Shown piece after piece: positions 6,919 to 16,211 of a DNA stretch of 42,351 bases. The stretch comes from an uncultured Bacteroidales bacterium (lineage in GTDB: Bacteria > Bacteroidota > Bacteroidia > Bacteroidales > UBA932). The stretch spans positions 1-42,351 of the forward strand of contig CALVDR010000024.1 in NCBI GenBank assembly GCA_944326365.1, read 5' to 3'. Numbering within the stretch: the stretch's first letter is position 1; the number at the start of each line of letters is the position of its first letter. The translations under genes and the position numbers were made by a program. Under the pieces are notes generated by a model that worked only from the letters and a program-made list of their open reading frames with translations, ran no database searches and was not told the origin of the DNA.

Positions 6919-7031
6919 CTCCTCTTCCATCCGGACTTTACCGTCGGTACCGGAATTGCACCGGTTCAGTCCCTGATAATCAGGGAGTCGCGGACTGTCA
7001 CCGCCGGTAGGGAATTGCACCCTGCCCTGAG
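6919..7031 (-). promoter_or_regulatory. FMN riboswitch (RFN element)
   Basis: The minus strand carries the conserved RFN core in order: CAGGGCAGGGTGCAATTCCC, TACCGGCGGT, CAGTCCGCGAC, a variable hairpin (CCCTGATTATCAGGG), ACCGGTGCAATTCCGGT, ACCGACGGT and AGTCCGGATGGAAGAGGA. It binds FMN and represses the downstream riboflavin operon. It begins a few nucleotides after the predicted transcription start and is followed about 60 nt later by the terminator before ribD. Confidence 0.97.
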
Positions 7032-7041
7032 AATATCCGTA

Positions 7042-7071
7042 CAAAGATATGGAAAAGTACTGTCAATGCAA
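7042..7071 (-). promoter_or_regulatory. Promoter of the rib operon
   Basis: Minus-strand TATCTTTG (7049-7042) matches the TAnnTTTG -7 box. A TTG at 7071-7069 lies 19 nt upstream as a -33 candidate. Transcription would begin near 7036, just before the FMN aptamer. Confidence 0.7.
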
Positions 7072-7100
7072 GAAATTTCCGTAAAATTTTCTCCGCATAT

Positions 7101-7153
7101 AAAAACAGAGAAGATGGTGTTACGGAACATCTTTCGTAAAACCATCTTCTCTG
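7101..7153 (-). terminator. Terminator of the M16 protease gene
   Basis: CAGAGAAGATGGT and ACCATCTTCTCTG form a perfect 13-bp stem, with an inner TTACG/CGTAA stem. On the minus strand it is followed by five T (7105-7101). It lies 20 nt after the protease stop and upstream of the rib promoter. Together with the riboswitch elements it accounts for the 344-bp gene-free stretch 6829-7172. Confidence 0.9.
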
Positions 7154-7172
7154 AAAAATCTGCTCGGTTTTT

Positions 7173-9986
7173 TTATTCGGCCTCGGCCGGATACATCATG
7201 ATTTCGATGAAATTGCCGGCAGAGACGATGTCGCTGATGGCCTTCTTCACGTTTTCTGCATTGATGTCAGCGATGGCTGCTTCGTATTCCTTGTCGAAAT
7301 CGACTCCGTATTCCTCGAAGTATACTATGTTGCCCATCCAGTATGAGTTGCTGATACGTGACTCTGGAATATTCTTCTTGAAATTCTCGATGGTCATGGA
7401 CAGCTGTTCCTCAGTAGGACCTTCGTTCATCAGCTTGTAGAGACCGTCAGTCGCGGATTTTCTGAGCTTGTCCGCAGCATCAGGATTCGTGTCGAAATAA
7501 ATCTGGATCATGGCCCTGTCCTTAGGCTTGTCCTGAAGACTGAAGTTGACGCTGGCTCCGTATGTGCCGCCTTCTTCTTCACGGAGAGTCTGTACATATA
7601 TCATATCCAGGATGTATTCGGCAGCACTCATCATCACCTGATCGTGGATGGAATAAGGAATGTATGAGGTATAGACCTGGAATACGGTGTTCTTCGGTGT
7701 AGCCATGCTGACCTCGAAGTGGTCTTCCACCTTTCCTTTTACGATATTTTCTTCCCTGTCTATCCATGCATGGGCTTTCTTGCCTTTCGGAAGCGACCCG
7801 GCGTATTTTTCCACGAGCGGTTTCAGCGTAGCGGGATCCACGTTTCCTACTACGAGGAGGGTAGCTCCTGCGATATTGTCATAGAGATGGCGGTACACTC
7901 TTTCGATGGTAGCCAGACTGGCTTTTTCGAGAATTTCATCGCTGATGACGAACCTTCTCGGATTCCCGTCGTAAAGGACCTTGTTCATTTCCTGCTGGAA
8001 CTTGAAACTTGGCTGGCTTTCCACATTAGGAAGGAGTGATTTCAGCTGGTCCATGCCCGTCTGGAATTCGCTTTCATCGAAGCGAGGCTCCATAAACATC
8101 AGATACATGAGCTGGAAAGCCGTCTCCAGGTCCTTAGGCGCTGCCGATGCCGAGATGCCGTGGCTGAGCGCCGAGATGTACGGGGATACGCTTACAGCCT
8201 TTCCTGCCAGTATCTTAGGCAGATCAGCTCCGGAGAACCCGGCTACACCGGTATTCTGAAGGAAAAGTCCGAAAATATTGTCTTCGAAAGAAGGCAGGTC
8301 TTCGGTCTCGATGAGTGAACGGCCGCCGTCCATGTAGAGCTGCAGCCTTACATTGTCTTTTTCATAATCGGTAGGGAGGACGATGACTTTGAGTCCGTTC
8401 TTCAGAATCCACTCTGTAGCTCCGTATATGGTTTCTTTCTCTTTCTTTACAGGAGAACCTTTGAGTGCTGCGGCGTCAAGCAGAGGAATGTTGTAGTTCT
8501 GAGCCTCGTTAGGTTTGATTTCAGAAGCTTTCACTTCATTCAGAGCCGAGAGGAAATCAGCCTCGGACGGATGTGTCAGACCTTCCTTTTCCGGAGCCTT
8601 GTAGAGTATGACCATGTTCTCGTCGGTTATGAGCTGGGCAGCTATCTGGTTGACAACGGCGGCATTGATCTGCGAAGCCACTGCCTTGGCCACTTCGTAC
8701 TCGGTGGCAGGTTCCATGTAAGGATAGTTGTCGAAGAAATTGTTTATGTAGCTGTCCACAAATTCCGCATTCTTTCTGGAATCAGCTCCTTCCACCTGCT
8801 GTTCATAGTATGTCAGCATGTTCTGTTTGGCTCTGTCCACCTCGTCATCAGTGAAACCGTAGCGTTTCATTTTCTCGATTTCGGTCATGAAAGCCTTGAA
8901 AGAACTGATACCCTCGCCATTTCTGCATGAGATATTTCCCATGGCAGCCTGGCATGTCTCGCAGAGTCCTCCGACACCGAAACTTGCTCTAAGATACGGA
9001 GCGTCCGGTTTGGATGTGATATCGTTGAACCTTTCGCTCATTACCTGGTAAATCACGTTGTTTATGAAATCTATAGTGAAACCGAGGTCTGTGCTGTTGA
9101 GTTCTTCAGGGAGGGTCTTGCTCTTCCAGAGCACTTCGATAGCGGTATTGGTAGCTTCAGGGTCAGTGATGATACCTACTACAGGTTCAGTATTGCCCGG
9201 AATCTCGATGACGGCTTTAGGCTGCGGATTCTCTTTGGCAGGAATGTCGCTGAACAGGGCTTTGATTTTGGACTCTACCTGATCCACATCGATGTCTCCT
9301 ACCACGATGACTGCCTGCAGGTCAGGACGGTACCATGTATGGTAGAAGTTCAGAAGGCTTTCCGGCTTGAAAGTCTTGAGGTTTTCCTCGCTCCCTATCA
9401 GAGTGCATGTCGCATATTTGGTGTCTCCATAATAATATGGAAGCGATTTTTCGAGAAGCCTCCAGTCCGCAGTGCTTCTGGTTCTTTTCTCTTCGAGGAT
9501 GACGCCTCTTTCCGCATCTATTTCCACCGGATCGCAGGTGACATAGTGGGAATAGTCATGCATGATGAGCAGGCAGGTGTCCAGAATGCCTTCCCTCACT
9601 ACAGGAATATTGTTGAGCATGTAGGTAGTCTGCTCCACTCCGGTAGCGGCGTTCACGTTGCGGCCGAATTCAGCACCGATTTTCTGCAGGTAGTCGAGCA
9701 TGGTCTTCCCCGGCAGGTTCTTCGTGCCGTTGAAACACATGTGTTCGAGGAAGTGTGCCAGACCGTCCTGATCAGAAGTTTCCTGAATGGCACCTACATT
9801 GGTAGCCAGGTAGAATTCGGCTCTCTGGGCAGGTTTGTCATTGTGCCTGATATAGTATGTCAGGCCGTTTTCCAGCTTGCCTTTCCGGACAGCCGGATCA
9901 TTCGGCAGCTGTGTAGGCGCAGGCATCTGCGCAAAAACTGCCGCCGCCGAGAACAGCAGGGCGGCGAAAAGGAAAATTTTTTTCAT
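7173..9986 (-). CDS. M16 family zinc metalloprotease (insulinase/PqqL-like), exported
   Basis: A 937-aa periplasmic peptidase. From the ATG at 9986 it begins with a Sec signal peptide (MKKIFLFAALLFSAAAVFA), so the 16 extra residues of a longer frame are rejected. The inverted zinc motif HFLEH is at 78-82, and the distal glutamate lies in EIDAERGVILEEKRTR. Two M16-type halves are present: the second (from about residue 510) lacks the zinc motif, as expected for the non-catalytic half of the clamshell. Members degrade peptides in the cell envelope. It is a single-gene unit with its own -7 box (10032-10039) and a strong terminator. Confidence 0.93.
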   Translation of the reverse strand: MKKIFLFAALLFSAAAVFAQMPAPTQLPNDPAVRKGKLENGLTYYIRHNDKPAQRAEFYLATNVGAIQETSDQDGLAHFLEHMCFNGTKNLPGKTMLDYLQKIGAEFGRNVNAATGVEQTTYMLNNIPVVREGILDTCLLIMHDYSHYVTCDPVEIDAERGVILEEKRTRSTADWRLLEKSLPYYYGDTKYATCTLIGSEENLKTFKPESLLNFYHTWYRPDLQAVIVVGDIDVDQVESKIKALFSDIPAKENPQPKAVIEIPGNTEPVVGIITDPEATNTAIEVLWKSKTLPEELNSTDLGFTIDFINNVIYQVMSERFNDITSKPDAPYLRASFGVGGLCETCQAAMGNISCRNGEGISSFKAFMTEIEKMKRYGFTDDEVDRAKQNMLTYYEQQVEGADSRKNAEFVDSYINNFFDNYPYMEPATEYEVAKAVASQINAAVVNQIAAQLITDENMVILYKAPEKEGLTHPSEADFLSALNEVKASEIKPNEAQNYNIPLLDAAALKGSPVKKEKETIYGATEWILKNGLKVIVLPTDYEKDNVRLQLYMDGGRSLIETEDLPSFEDNIFGLFLQNTGVAGFSGADLPKILAGKAVSVSPYISALSHGISASAAPKDLETAFQLMYLMFMEPRFDESEFQTGMDQLKSLLPNVESQPSFKFQQEMNKVLYDGNPRRFVISDEILEKASLATIERVYRHLYDNIAGATLLVVGNVDPATLKPLVEKYAGSLPKGKKAHAWIDREENIVKGKVEDHFEVSMATPKNTVFQVYTSYIPYSIHDQVMMSAAEYILDMIYVQTLREEEGGTYGASVNFSLQDKPKDRAMIQIYFDTNPDAADKLRKSATDGLYKLMNEGPTEEQLSMTIENFKKNIPESRISNSYWMGNIVYFEEYGVDFDKEYEAAIADINAENVKKAISDIVSAGNFIEIMMYPAEAE

Positions 9987-10031
9987 AATATATGGATAAT
10001 AATTATTTCCACTTTTTATGGTAAAATCCGC

Positions 10032-10039
10032 CAAATATA
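10032..10039 (-). promoter_or_regulatory. -7 box of the M16 protease gene
   Basis: Minus-strand TATATTTG matches TAnnTTTG and lies 45 nt before the start codon. The -33 region overlaps the preceding terminator and shows no clear TTTG. Confidence 0.6.
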
Positions 10040-10056
10040 CTTATTTTATTCCGCAT

Positions 10057-10105
10057 AAAAAATAGCCTGATGAAACCAGCCGTACTGCATCCTCATCAGA
10101 CTATT
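10057..10105 (-). terminator. Terminator of the alpha/beta hydrolase gene
   Basis: On the minus strand AATAGTCTGATGA (10105-10093) pairs with TCATCAGGCTATT (10073-10061), with G-U wobble, and is followed by a T-run down to 10057. It separates the hydrolase from the protease promoter. Confidence 0.8.
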
Positions 10106-10158
10106 TGTTTTCCGGTGCGGATTTTCCGCGTCGCCCATGAAACAATTATTGTGCCATT

Positions 10159-11184
10159 TTATTTCCTCAAGGAGTTGAGCCATCTTCCGAGAGATGTCTC
10201 GAATTCTTCTCTGGCATATCCGAGATTGTCGGTATCGACAAACTTTTCAGTAGAGAATCCCCATCCATGTCCTCCGTACGGATAAATGTGCATTTCAGGG
10301 TTATGCCCCTTTTCCTTCAGTGCATTATAGAATACAATGCTGTTTATCACAGGGACGGTTCTGTCATCGGAGCAGTGGGCCAGGAATACCGGGGGAGTGT
10401 CTTCCGTCACCTTTCTGTAGAGGGAATAAGTGGCTATCAGCTCATCATGAAGGGCCTGATCTTCAAGCCACTTGTCCGCTGACTTGCCTTCCGTGGATTC
10501 CCATGTCTCGTCCTTTCCAATCAGGTTGTTCTTGCTGCCGCCGTGTGAAGGCACCTTATCCATGGCTATGACCGGGTAGATGAGTATGGAGAAATCCGGC
10601 CTCGTGGTTGCATCCGTGTAGAGTGTCGTGGCGGAAGCTGCCAGATGTCCGCCGGCCGAGAAGCCCATGACCCCGATCTGATCCACACCCCACTCTGCGG
10701 CATGAGCGCGGCAATACCTGAAAATTTCGTGAATGTCGTCGAGCGGCACTGTCCAGTGGCCTTTCGGAAGCCTGTACTTGGCGACAGCCACTGTCACTCC
10801 GTGCGATGTCATCCAGTCAGCCACATATACGCCTTCATTGTATGATGAGACTATGGAGTATCCGCCTCCAGGGCAGACGACGACCATCTGTCCGTTCGGC
10901 TTTTTCGGAAAATAAAGGTCGAAGCGCGCATTGTCGGAAATGTTTCCGATGTTTCCGTTTTCAGGAATGGTCTCGTCTCCTGAAAGTCCGTTGGTTTCAT
11001 TCATTTCGAGTCCGAGTGCTTCCTTTTCCTTTCCCTGCACAGGATCTGATATTTCCACCGGAGTTTCCCGGTAGAGGAAGACTGTCTTGTCCGGTCTGAG
11101 TCTGGTATTCGGCTGGGCATCGGCTGCGGCGCTGCTGACAAGCAATGCGGCAGCGGTTATTGCTGTAACAAATATCTTATTCAT
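10159..11184 (-). CDS. Secreted alpha/beta hydrolase, esterase of the BD-FAE / acetyl-xylan esterase-like group
   Basis: A 341-aa protein with an N-terminal signal peptide (about residues 1-23). The catalytic triad of an alpha/beta hydrolase is visible: nucleophile Ser176 in GFSAGG, acid in CSDDRTVP (Asp273 or 274) and His306 in GGHGWGF. The PGGGY segment (105-109) supplies the oxyanion hole. Related Bacteroidetes enzymes remove acetyl or other ester groups from plant polysaccharides or act on small esters. Substrate cannot be told from sequence. The gene is a single unit between the nifJ and M16 terminators. No consensus promoter is found in the short upstream gap. Confidence 0.85.
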   Translation of the reverse strand: MNKIFVTAITAAALLVSSAAADAQPNTRLRPDKTVFLYRETPVEISDPVQGKEKEALGLEMNETNGLSGDETIPENGNIGNISDNARFDLYFPKKPNGQMVVVCPGGGYSIVSSYNEGVYVADWMTSHGVTVAVAKYRLPKGHWTVPLDDIHEIFRYCRAHAAEWGVDQIGVMGFSAGGHLAASATTLYTDATTRPDFSILIYPVIAMDKVPSHGGSKNNLIGKDETWESTEGKSADKWLEDQALHDELIATYSLYRKVTEDTPPVFLAHCSDDRTVPVINSIVFYNALKEKGHNPEMHIYPYGGHGWGFSTEKFVDTDNLGYAREEFETSLGRWLNSLRK

Positions 11185-11215
11185 TGTTCCTTGATCTGTG
11201 TCCTATCGTCAATTG

Positions 11216-11247
11216 AAAAAGGGGCCGATACATCTGGTACCAGCCCC
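11216..11247 (-). terminator. Terminator of nifJ
   Basis: Minus-strand GGGGCTG (11247-11241) pairs with CGGCCCC (11227-11221) and is followed by five T (11220-11216). It lies 24 nt after the nifJ stop. Confidence 0.85.
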
Positions 11248-11271
11248 ATTCCGGTCTGCGTCACCGGCCGG

Positions 11272-14200
11272 CTATTCCTTTCCGGCAAGACGCTTGTAAG
11301 TGTTCAGTCTGATCTTCGCGAATTCCTCTGTCTTTGTCAGAAGCTCTCCTGCTTCATTAGGGAACATCTTGTACAGGGATGCGAATCTCACTTCGCCTTT
11401 CAGGAAGTCCTGGAACTTGGTCCAGTCAGGCTCCTTGCTGTCGAGAGTGAAAGGATTCTTTCCTTCCTCTTCAAGGGCAGGGTTGTACCTGTAGAGATGC
11501 CAGTAACCGCAGTCTACTGCGAGTTTCTCTTCCTTCTGGCTCAGACCCATACCTGCTTTCAGACCATGGTTGATACATGGAGCGTAAGCGATGATGAGTG
11601 ACGGTCCGTCGTAGGCTTCAGCCTCTTTCAGTGCATTGAAGAACTGAGCCGGGTTTGCGCCCATGGCCACCTGTGCCACGTAAACATAGCCATAACTGAT
11701 AGCCATCATACCGAGGTCTTTCTTGCGCACTCTCTTGCCTGATGCGGCGAATTTGGCGATGGCGCCGGCCGGAGTGGACTTGGATGACTGTCCCCCGGTG
11801 TTTGAATATACCTCGGTATCAAGTACGAGGACGTTTACATTCTCACCGGTAGCAAGTACGTGGTCAAGTCCGCCGTATCCGATGTCATATGCCCAGCCGT
11901 CACCTCCGAAGATCCACTGTGAGCGTGACGGGATGAAGTGCTTGTACTCCAGAAGAGCCTTGCAAGTGTCGCAGTTGCATTCTTCCATGAGAGGCACGAG
12001 GGCGTCAGCCACTTCACGGGTGATCTTCGCGTCGTTCTTGTTTTCGAGCCACTTCGTGAAGAGAGCCTTCATCTCGTCAGAGCAGCATGAGCATGCAAGC
12101 CCTTCTTCCATGAGTCTTGCCACTGTCATTCTTGCCCTGTCGGATCCGAGTTTCATACCCAGACCGTATTCTGCATTGTCCTCGAAGAGCGAGTTTGCCC
12201 ATGCAGGACCGTGGCCCTGGGCATTCGTGCAGTAAGGTGATGCAGGGAATGAAGCACCGTAGATGGATGAGCATCCTGTAGCGTTGGAGATCATCATGTG
12301 GTCACCGAACAGCTGTGTGATGGTCTTGATGTACGGAGTCTCGCCGCAGCCTGCGCATGCGCCTGAGAATTCGAACAGAGGCTGTGAGAACTGTGAGTTC
12401 TTGATGTTCTGGAACTTGTTCTGAACAGTGTCCTTGTAGCCTACATGTGAATTCAGATAGTCGAAATTGGCCTGCTCGTGTTCCTGTGAATCTGCGGAAA
12501 CCATGACGAGGGCTTTCTCCTTGGCAGGGCAGACATCGGCGCAGTTGCCGCAGCCCGTACAGTCGGCAGGAGATACCTGCATGGTGAATACATAGTCCTT
12601 GAATACGGCCTTGCCCTGCTGTTTCTTGATGCCTGCAGGAGCTGCAGCGGCTTCTTCGGCTGTCATGAGGAACGGACGGATGGCTGCGTGAGGGCAGACA
12701 AATGCACAGTTGTTGCACTGGATACAGTTCTCGGCCTTCCACTCAGGAACCTTGACAGCGATTCCTCTCTTTTCGTAGGCTGCAGTGCCGTCAGGAATAG
12801 TGCCGTCGGCCATATCCTTGAAGGTGCTGACAGGAAGAGTGTCGCCGGCCTGTGAGTTCACGATATCGGCTATCTGCTTCACGAATTCCGGAGCAAGCCT
12901 GTCCTTGTTCGGATTCTCGAACTTGGCTGTGATGTCTTTCCAGTCGGCAGGAATCTCGACTTTGATATATTCCCCGCCTCTGTCTACAGCGGCGTAGTTC
13001 ATCTTCACCACGTTCTCGCCTTTCTTGCCGTAGCTCTTGTCGATGGCTTTCTTCATGTATGTCACGGCGTCCTCGTAAGGAATGATGCCTGTGATCTTGA
13101 AGAACGCAGACTGGAGGATGGTGTTCGTCCTTCCGCCCAGACCGATTTCAGCGGCTATCTTGGTGGCGTTGATGATGTAGAGTGAGATGTTCTTCTTGCC
13201 GATTACAGCCTTTACGTAGTCAGGGATTCTCTTGAGAGTCTCTTCCTCGTCCCACAGGCTGTTCAGAAGGAGCGTGCCGTTCTGTTTGATGCCTTTGAGC
13301 ACATCGTACTTGTGAAGGTATGAAGGTACGTGGCAAGCCACGAAGTCCGGTGTGGACACCAGATAAGGAGCCTTGATAGGAGCGTCACCGAATCTCAGGT
13401 GAGAGCAGGTGTAGCCTCCTGATTTTTTCGAATCGTAGTCGAAGTAGCCCTGGCAATACTTGGTGGTGTGGTCACCGATGATCTTGATGGTGTTCTTGTT
13501 CGCTCCCACAGTACCGTCAGATCCGAGTCCGTAGAATTTGCATTCGGTAGTACCCGGCTTCACGATGCTGATTTCTTCCTTGACAGGAAGGGACTTGAAT
13601 GTCACGTCATCCACGATGCCGATAGTGAAACCGTCCTTAGGCTCTGCAAGTTCGAGGTTTTCGTAAACCGCTACTATCTGGGCAGGGGAAGTGTCCTTTG
13701 AAGAAAGTCCGTAGCGGCCGCCGACGATGAGCGGAGCATTTGCCTGGCCCTGGAAGAGAGCCTTGACGTCCATGTAGAGAGGCTCTCCGAGAGATCCCGG
13801 TTCCTTGGTCCTGTCGAGGACGGCGATTCTCTTTACGGTCTCCGGAAGGGCTTTCATGAAATATTTGGCTGAGAACGGTCTGTAGAGACGTACTACGATG
13901 AGGCCGTATTTCTTTCCTTCGGCTGCGAGGTGGTCGATGGTTTCCTTGATGGTTTCGGTTACGGAACCCATTGCTATGATGATGTTCTCGGCATCCGGTG
14001 CTCCATAGTAGTCGAAAGGACGGTAATCCCTGCCTGTAGCTTCGCTGATTTCGCCCATATATCTGGCCACGATATCAGGAACAGCATCATAATAAGGATT
14101 GGAAGCTTCCCTGATCTGGAAGAATACGTCGGCATTCTGGGCTGTGCCTCTCGTGACAGGGCTGTCTGGATTCAGAGCCTTCTCCCTGAATCTTGCGAGA

Positions 14201-14802
14201 GACTTGGTGCTTATCATGCTTTTGAGGACGTTCTCGTCGATAAGCTCGATCTTCTGTATTTCGTGCGATGTGCGGAAACCGTCGAAGAAGTGCAGGAACG
14301 GTATGCTTGACTTGATAGTGGAAAGATGAGCCACTGCAGCGAGGTCAAGAGCTTCCTGAACCGAGGCGGAAGCGAGCATTGCGAAGCCTGTCTGGCGGCA
14401 TGCCATCACGTCCTGATGGTCTCCGAAGATGGACAATGCATGTGAAGCGAGAGTCCTGGCTGAGACATGGAACACGCAAGGAAGCAGTTCGCCCGCTATC
14501 TTGTACATGTTAGGAATCATGAGGAGCAGACCTTGTGATGCAGTGAACGTAGAAGTCAGGGCACCAGCCTGCAAAGAGCCGTGTACTGCACCTGCAGCAC
14601 CACCTTCACTCTGCATTTCGGTAACTTTCACTACCTCTCCGAAAAGGTTTTTCTTCCCCTGGGAAGCCCATTCGTCGACATATTCTGCCATAGTCGAAGA
14701 AGGGGTGATCGGGTAGATGGCTGCATTCTCGCTGAAAAGATAAGCGATATGGGCAGCGGCATAGTTACCGTCACAAGTGATGAATTTTTTTTCGTTTGCC
14801 AT
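11272..14802 (-). CDS. nifJ: Pyruvate:ferredoxin (flavodoxin) oxidoreductase
   Basis: Oxidatively decarboxylates pyruvate to acetyl-CoA and CO2 and reduces ferredoxin; a cytosolic, oxygen-sensitive, central enzyme of anaerobic metabolism. At 1176 aa it is the usual single-chain homodimeric form. In order it has a pyrimidine-binding domain with YPITPSSTMAEY near 30, a transketolase-C-like domain (about 265-400), a gamma domain, and two ferredoxin-type [4Fe-4S] motifs, CIQCNNCAFVCP from Cys693 and CTGCGNCADVCP from Cys748. A proximal-cluster CAGCGE and a TPP domain with GDGWAYDIGYGG and YSNTGGQSSKSTP follow. It stands alone between terminators, with a leader of about 150 nt. Confidence 0.97.
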   Translation of the reverse strand: MANEKKFITCDGNYAAAHIAYLFSENAAIYPITPSSTMAEYVDEWASQGKKNLFGEVVKVTEMQSEGGAAGAVHGSLQAGALTSTFTASQGLLLMIPNMYKIAGELLPCVFHVSARTLASHALSIFGDHQDVMACRQTGFAMLASASVQEALDLAAVAHLSTIKSSIPFLHFFDGFRTSHEIQKIELIDENVLKSMISTKSLARFREKALNPDSPVTRGTAQNADVFFQIREASNPYYDAVPDIVARYMGEISEATGRDYRPFDYYGAPDAENIIIAMGSVTETIKETIDHLAAEGKKYGLIVVRLYRPFSAKYFMKALPETVKRIAVLDRTKEPGSLGEPLYMDVKALFQGQANAPLIVGGRYGLSSKDTSPAQIVAVYENLELAEPKDGFTIGIVDDVTFKSLPVKEEISIVKPGTTECKFYGLGSDGTVGANKNTIKIIGDHTTKYCQGYFDYDSKKSGGYTCSHLRFGDAPIKAPYLVSTPDFVACHVPSYLHKYDVLKGIKQNGTLLLNSLWDEEETLKRIPDYVKAVIGKKNISLYIINATKIAAEIGLGGRTNTILQSAFFKITGIIPYEDAVTYMKKAIDKSYGKKGENVVKMNYAAVDRGGEYIKVEIPADWKDITAKFENPNKDRLAPEFVKQIADIVNSQAGDTLPVSTFKDMADGTIPDGTAAYEKRGIAVKVPEWKAENCIQCNNCAFVCPHAAIRPFLMTAEEAAAAPAGIKKQQGKAVFKDYVFTMQVSPADCTGCGNCADVCPAKEKALVMVSADSQEHEQANFDYLNSHVGYKDTVQNKFQNIKNSQFSQPLFEFSGACAGCGETPYIKTITQLFGDHMMISNATGCSSIYGASFPASPYCTNAQGHGPAWANSLFEDNAEYGLGMKLGSDRARMTVARLMEEGLACSCCSDEMKALFTKWLENKNDAKITREVADALVPLMEECNCDTCKALLEYKHFIPSRSQWIFGGDGWAYDIGYGGLDHVLATGENVNVLVLDTEVYSNTGGQSSKSTPAGAIAKFAASGKRVRKKDLGMMAISYGYVYVAQVAMGANPAQFFNALKEAEAYDGPSLIIAYAPCINHGLKAGMGLSQKEEKLAVDCGYWHLYRYNPALEEEGKNPFTLDSKEPDWTKFQDFLKGEVRFASLYKMFPNEAGELLTKTEEFAKIRLNTYKRLAGKE

Positions 14803-14958
14803 AATCGTTTAATGTTTATGTTTGATTATCTGAATCAGTTATTTGTTTTTAATTATATCTGTCTCCAGCTGTGCCGTGAAAACGGGATGCTGAAAATGCA
14901 ACCGACGATAAATCAGTCCGATACATTTCCGTGCCCGTTAACGGCAGCAATATCATTA

Positions 14959-14966
14959 CAAATTTA
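14959..14966 (-). promoter_or_regulatory. -7 box of nifJ
   Basis: Minus-strand TAAATTTG matches TAnnTTTG. No good -33 match was found. It implies an untranslated leader of about 150 nt (14803-14955) with a GCCGTTAACGGGC hairpin near its 5' end. I recognise no known riboswitch in it. Confidence 0.5.
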
Positions 14967-15001
14967 GACAAATTTTTGAAATAGAGGACCTGTTATAATA
15001 A

Positions 15002-15031
15002 AAAATTGCACCGTCATGACGGTGCAATTTT
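15002..15031 (-). terminator. Terminator of fabD
   Basis: AAAATTGCACCGTCA and its exact reverse complement form a perfect 30-nt palindrome, with T-runs at either end. It lies 23 nt after the fabD stop and could stop transcription from both sides. Confidence 0.85.
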
Positions 15032-15053
15032 ATCGGCGGCTTTATGCCGGCCG

Positions 15054-15947
15054 TTATTTTGCCAATGCTGAAATGCCTTCTACGGTCACGTCAGCGCCGG
15101 CGATCTTCTTGATCAGCCCCTGGAGCACTGTGCCCGGACCGATTTCCATGAAATATCCGGCTCCGTCGGCGAGCATGTTCTTCACTGTCTGTGTCCACTT
15201 CACCGGAGACGTCAGCTGTGCCAGCAGATTCTTCTTGATCACGTCAGGATCCGTGGATGGCATGGCAGTGACATTCTGGTATACAGGGCAGACAGGAGTC
15301 TTGAATACTGTCTTTTCGATACCCTCTGCGAGTTCGGCACGTGCAGGCTCCATAAGCGGGGAGTGGAACGCTCCGCCGACCTGCAGTATCAGGGCGCGCT
15401 TTGCGCCTGCAGCCTTCATTTTCTCGCAAGCTTCGTTCACGGCTTCGATTTCACCGGAAATGACTATCTGGCCGTCGCAGTTGTAGTTCGCCGGCACTAC
15501 GATTCCGGAGCAGGAAGCGCATATTTCCTCTACTTTTTCGGTAGGAAGCGCGATGATGGCTGCCATTGTGGACGGTTTGATCTCGCAGGCTTTCTGCATG
15601 GCCTGTGCCCTGATGGACACGAGTTTGAGAGCATCCTCGAAATCCATTGCGCCGGCGGCGGCCAGTGCGGAGAATTCGCCGAGAGAATGTCCTGCCACCA
15701 TGTCAGGCTGGAAGCCGTCATAGCATTTGGCGAGCACTGCGGAGTGCAGGAATACTGCAGGCTGTGTCACCTTCGTGGCTTTAAGCTCCTCAGGAGTTCC
15801 GTTGAACATGATGTCGGTTATTCTGAAGCCGAGAATTTCGTTTGCCTTCTCGAGCATTTCTTTCGCGCGTGCATCAGACTCGTACAGGTCCTTGGCCATC
15901 CCCGGGAACTGGGAACCCTGGCCTGGGAATACGTAAGCTTTCTTCAT
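15054..15947 (-). CDS. fabD: Malonyl-CoA:ACP transacylase
   Basis: Transfers malonyl from CoA to acyl carrier protein for fatty-acid elongation; cytoplasmic. At 297 aa it is close to the usual length of about 300-310. The N-terminal PGQGSQ (8-13), nucleophile Ser88 in GHSLGE, Arg113 in SIRAQAMQ and His195 in GGAFHSPLM are all present, so it should be active. The short product and isolated gene argue against a polyketide-synthase trans-AT, though the fold is the same. The gene is monocistronic, with a promoter about 80 nt upstream and a perfect palindromic terminator. Confidence 0.96.
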   Translation of the reverse strand: MKKAYVFPGQGSQFPGMAKDLYESDARAKEMLEKANEILGFRITDIMFNGTPEELKATKVTQPAVFLHSAVLAKCYDGFQPDMVAGHSLGEFSALAAAGAMDFEDALKLVSIRAQAMQKACEIKPSTMAAIIALPTEKVEEICASCSGIVVPANYNCDGQIVISGEIEAVNEACEKMKAAGAKRALILQVGGAFHSPLMEPARAELAEGIEKTVFKTPVCPVYQNVTAMPSTDPDVIKKNLLAQLTSPVKWTQTVKNMLADGAGYFMEIGPGTVLQGLIKKIAGADVTVEGISALAK

Positions 15948-16029
15948 AATCTCTTTATTTAATTTAATTTAAAACAATTTGTACTTCTATGAAATGAAAC
16001 GTTGTCCGCGTCTTTCCTGAAAATTTCGT

Positions 16030-16061
16030 AAAAATAGGCAGAATTTATTTCCTTAACAAAT
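16030..16061 (-). promoter_or_regulatory. Promoter of fabD
   Basis: Minus-strand TTTG (16061-16058) is followed after 20 nt by TATTTTTA (16037-16030), one base from TAnnTTTG. The spacing is right. A transcription start near 16025 gives a leader of about 78 nt. Confidence 0.55.
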
Positions 16062-16169
16062 TATTTGTCATTTTCTCCGGTTTTCCCCGGTGTAGGTCAA
16101 CGGGAAAGACAAAGCCGTTTTTCTGGTTATGGGTTTCACGAGGCAACGTGACCCTGTTCTGAAACAGCA

Positions 16170-16192
16170 AAGCCCGGTTAATCGCCGGGCTT
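16170..16192 (-). terminator. Hairpin after the HicB-like gene
   Basis: AAGCCCGG and CCGGGCTT form an 8-bp stem with a 7-nt loop, 19 nt after the stop. The T-tract on the minus strand is poor (TTTG), so termination may be weak. Confidence 0.5.
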
Positions 16193-16211
16193 GTTATTAA
16201 ATGGGAATCCG

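Noticed and set aside
5492..6976. 494-codon plus-strand ORF across ribE, ribD and the riboswitch
   Set aside because: Antisense shadow of ribD; it would also run through the riboswitch and attenuator, and has no recognisable domain.
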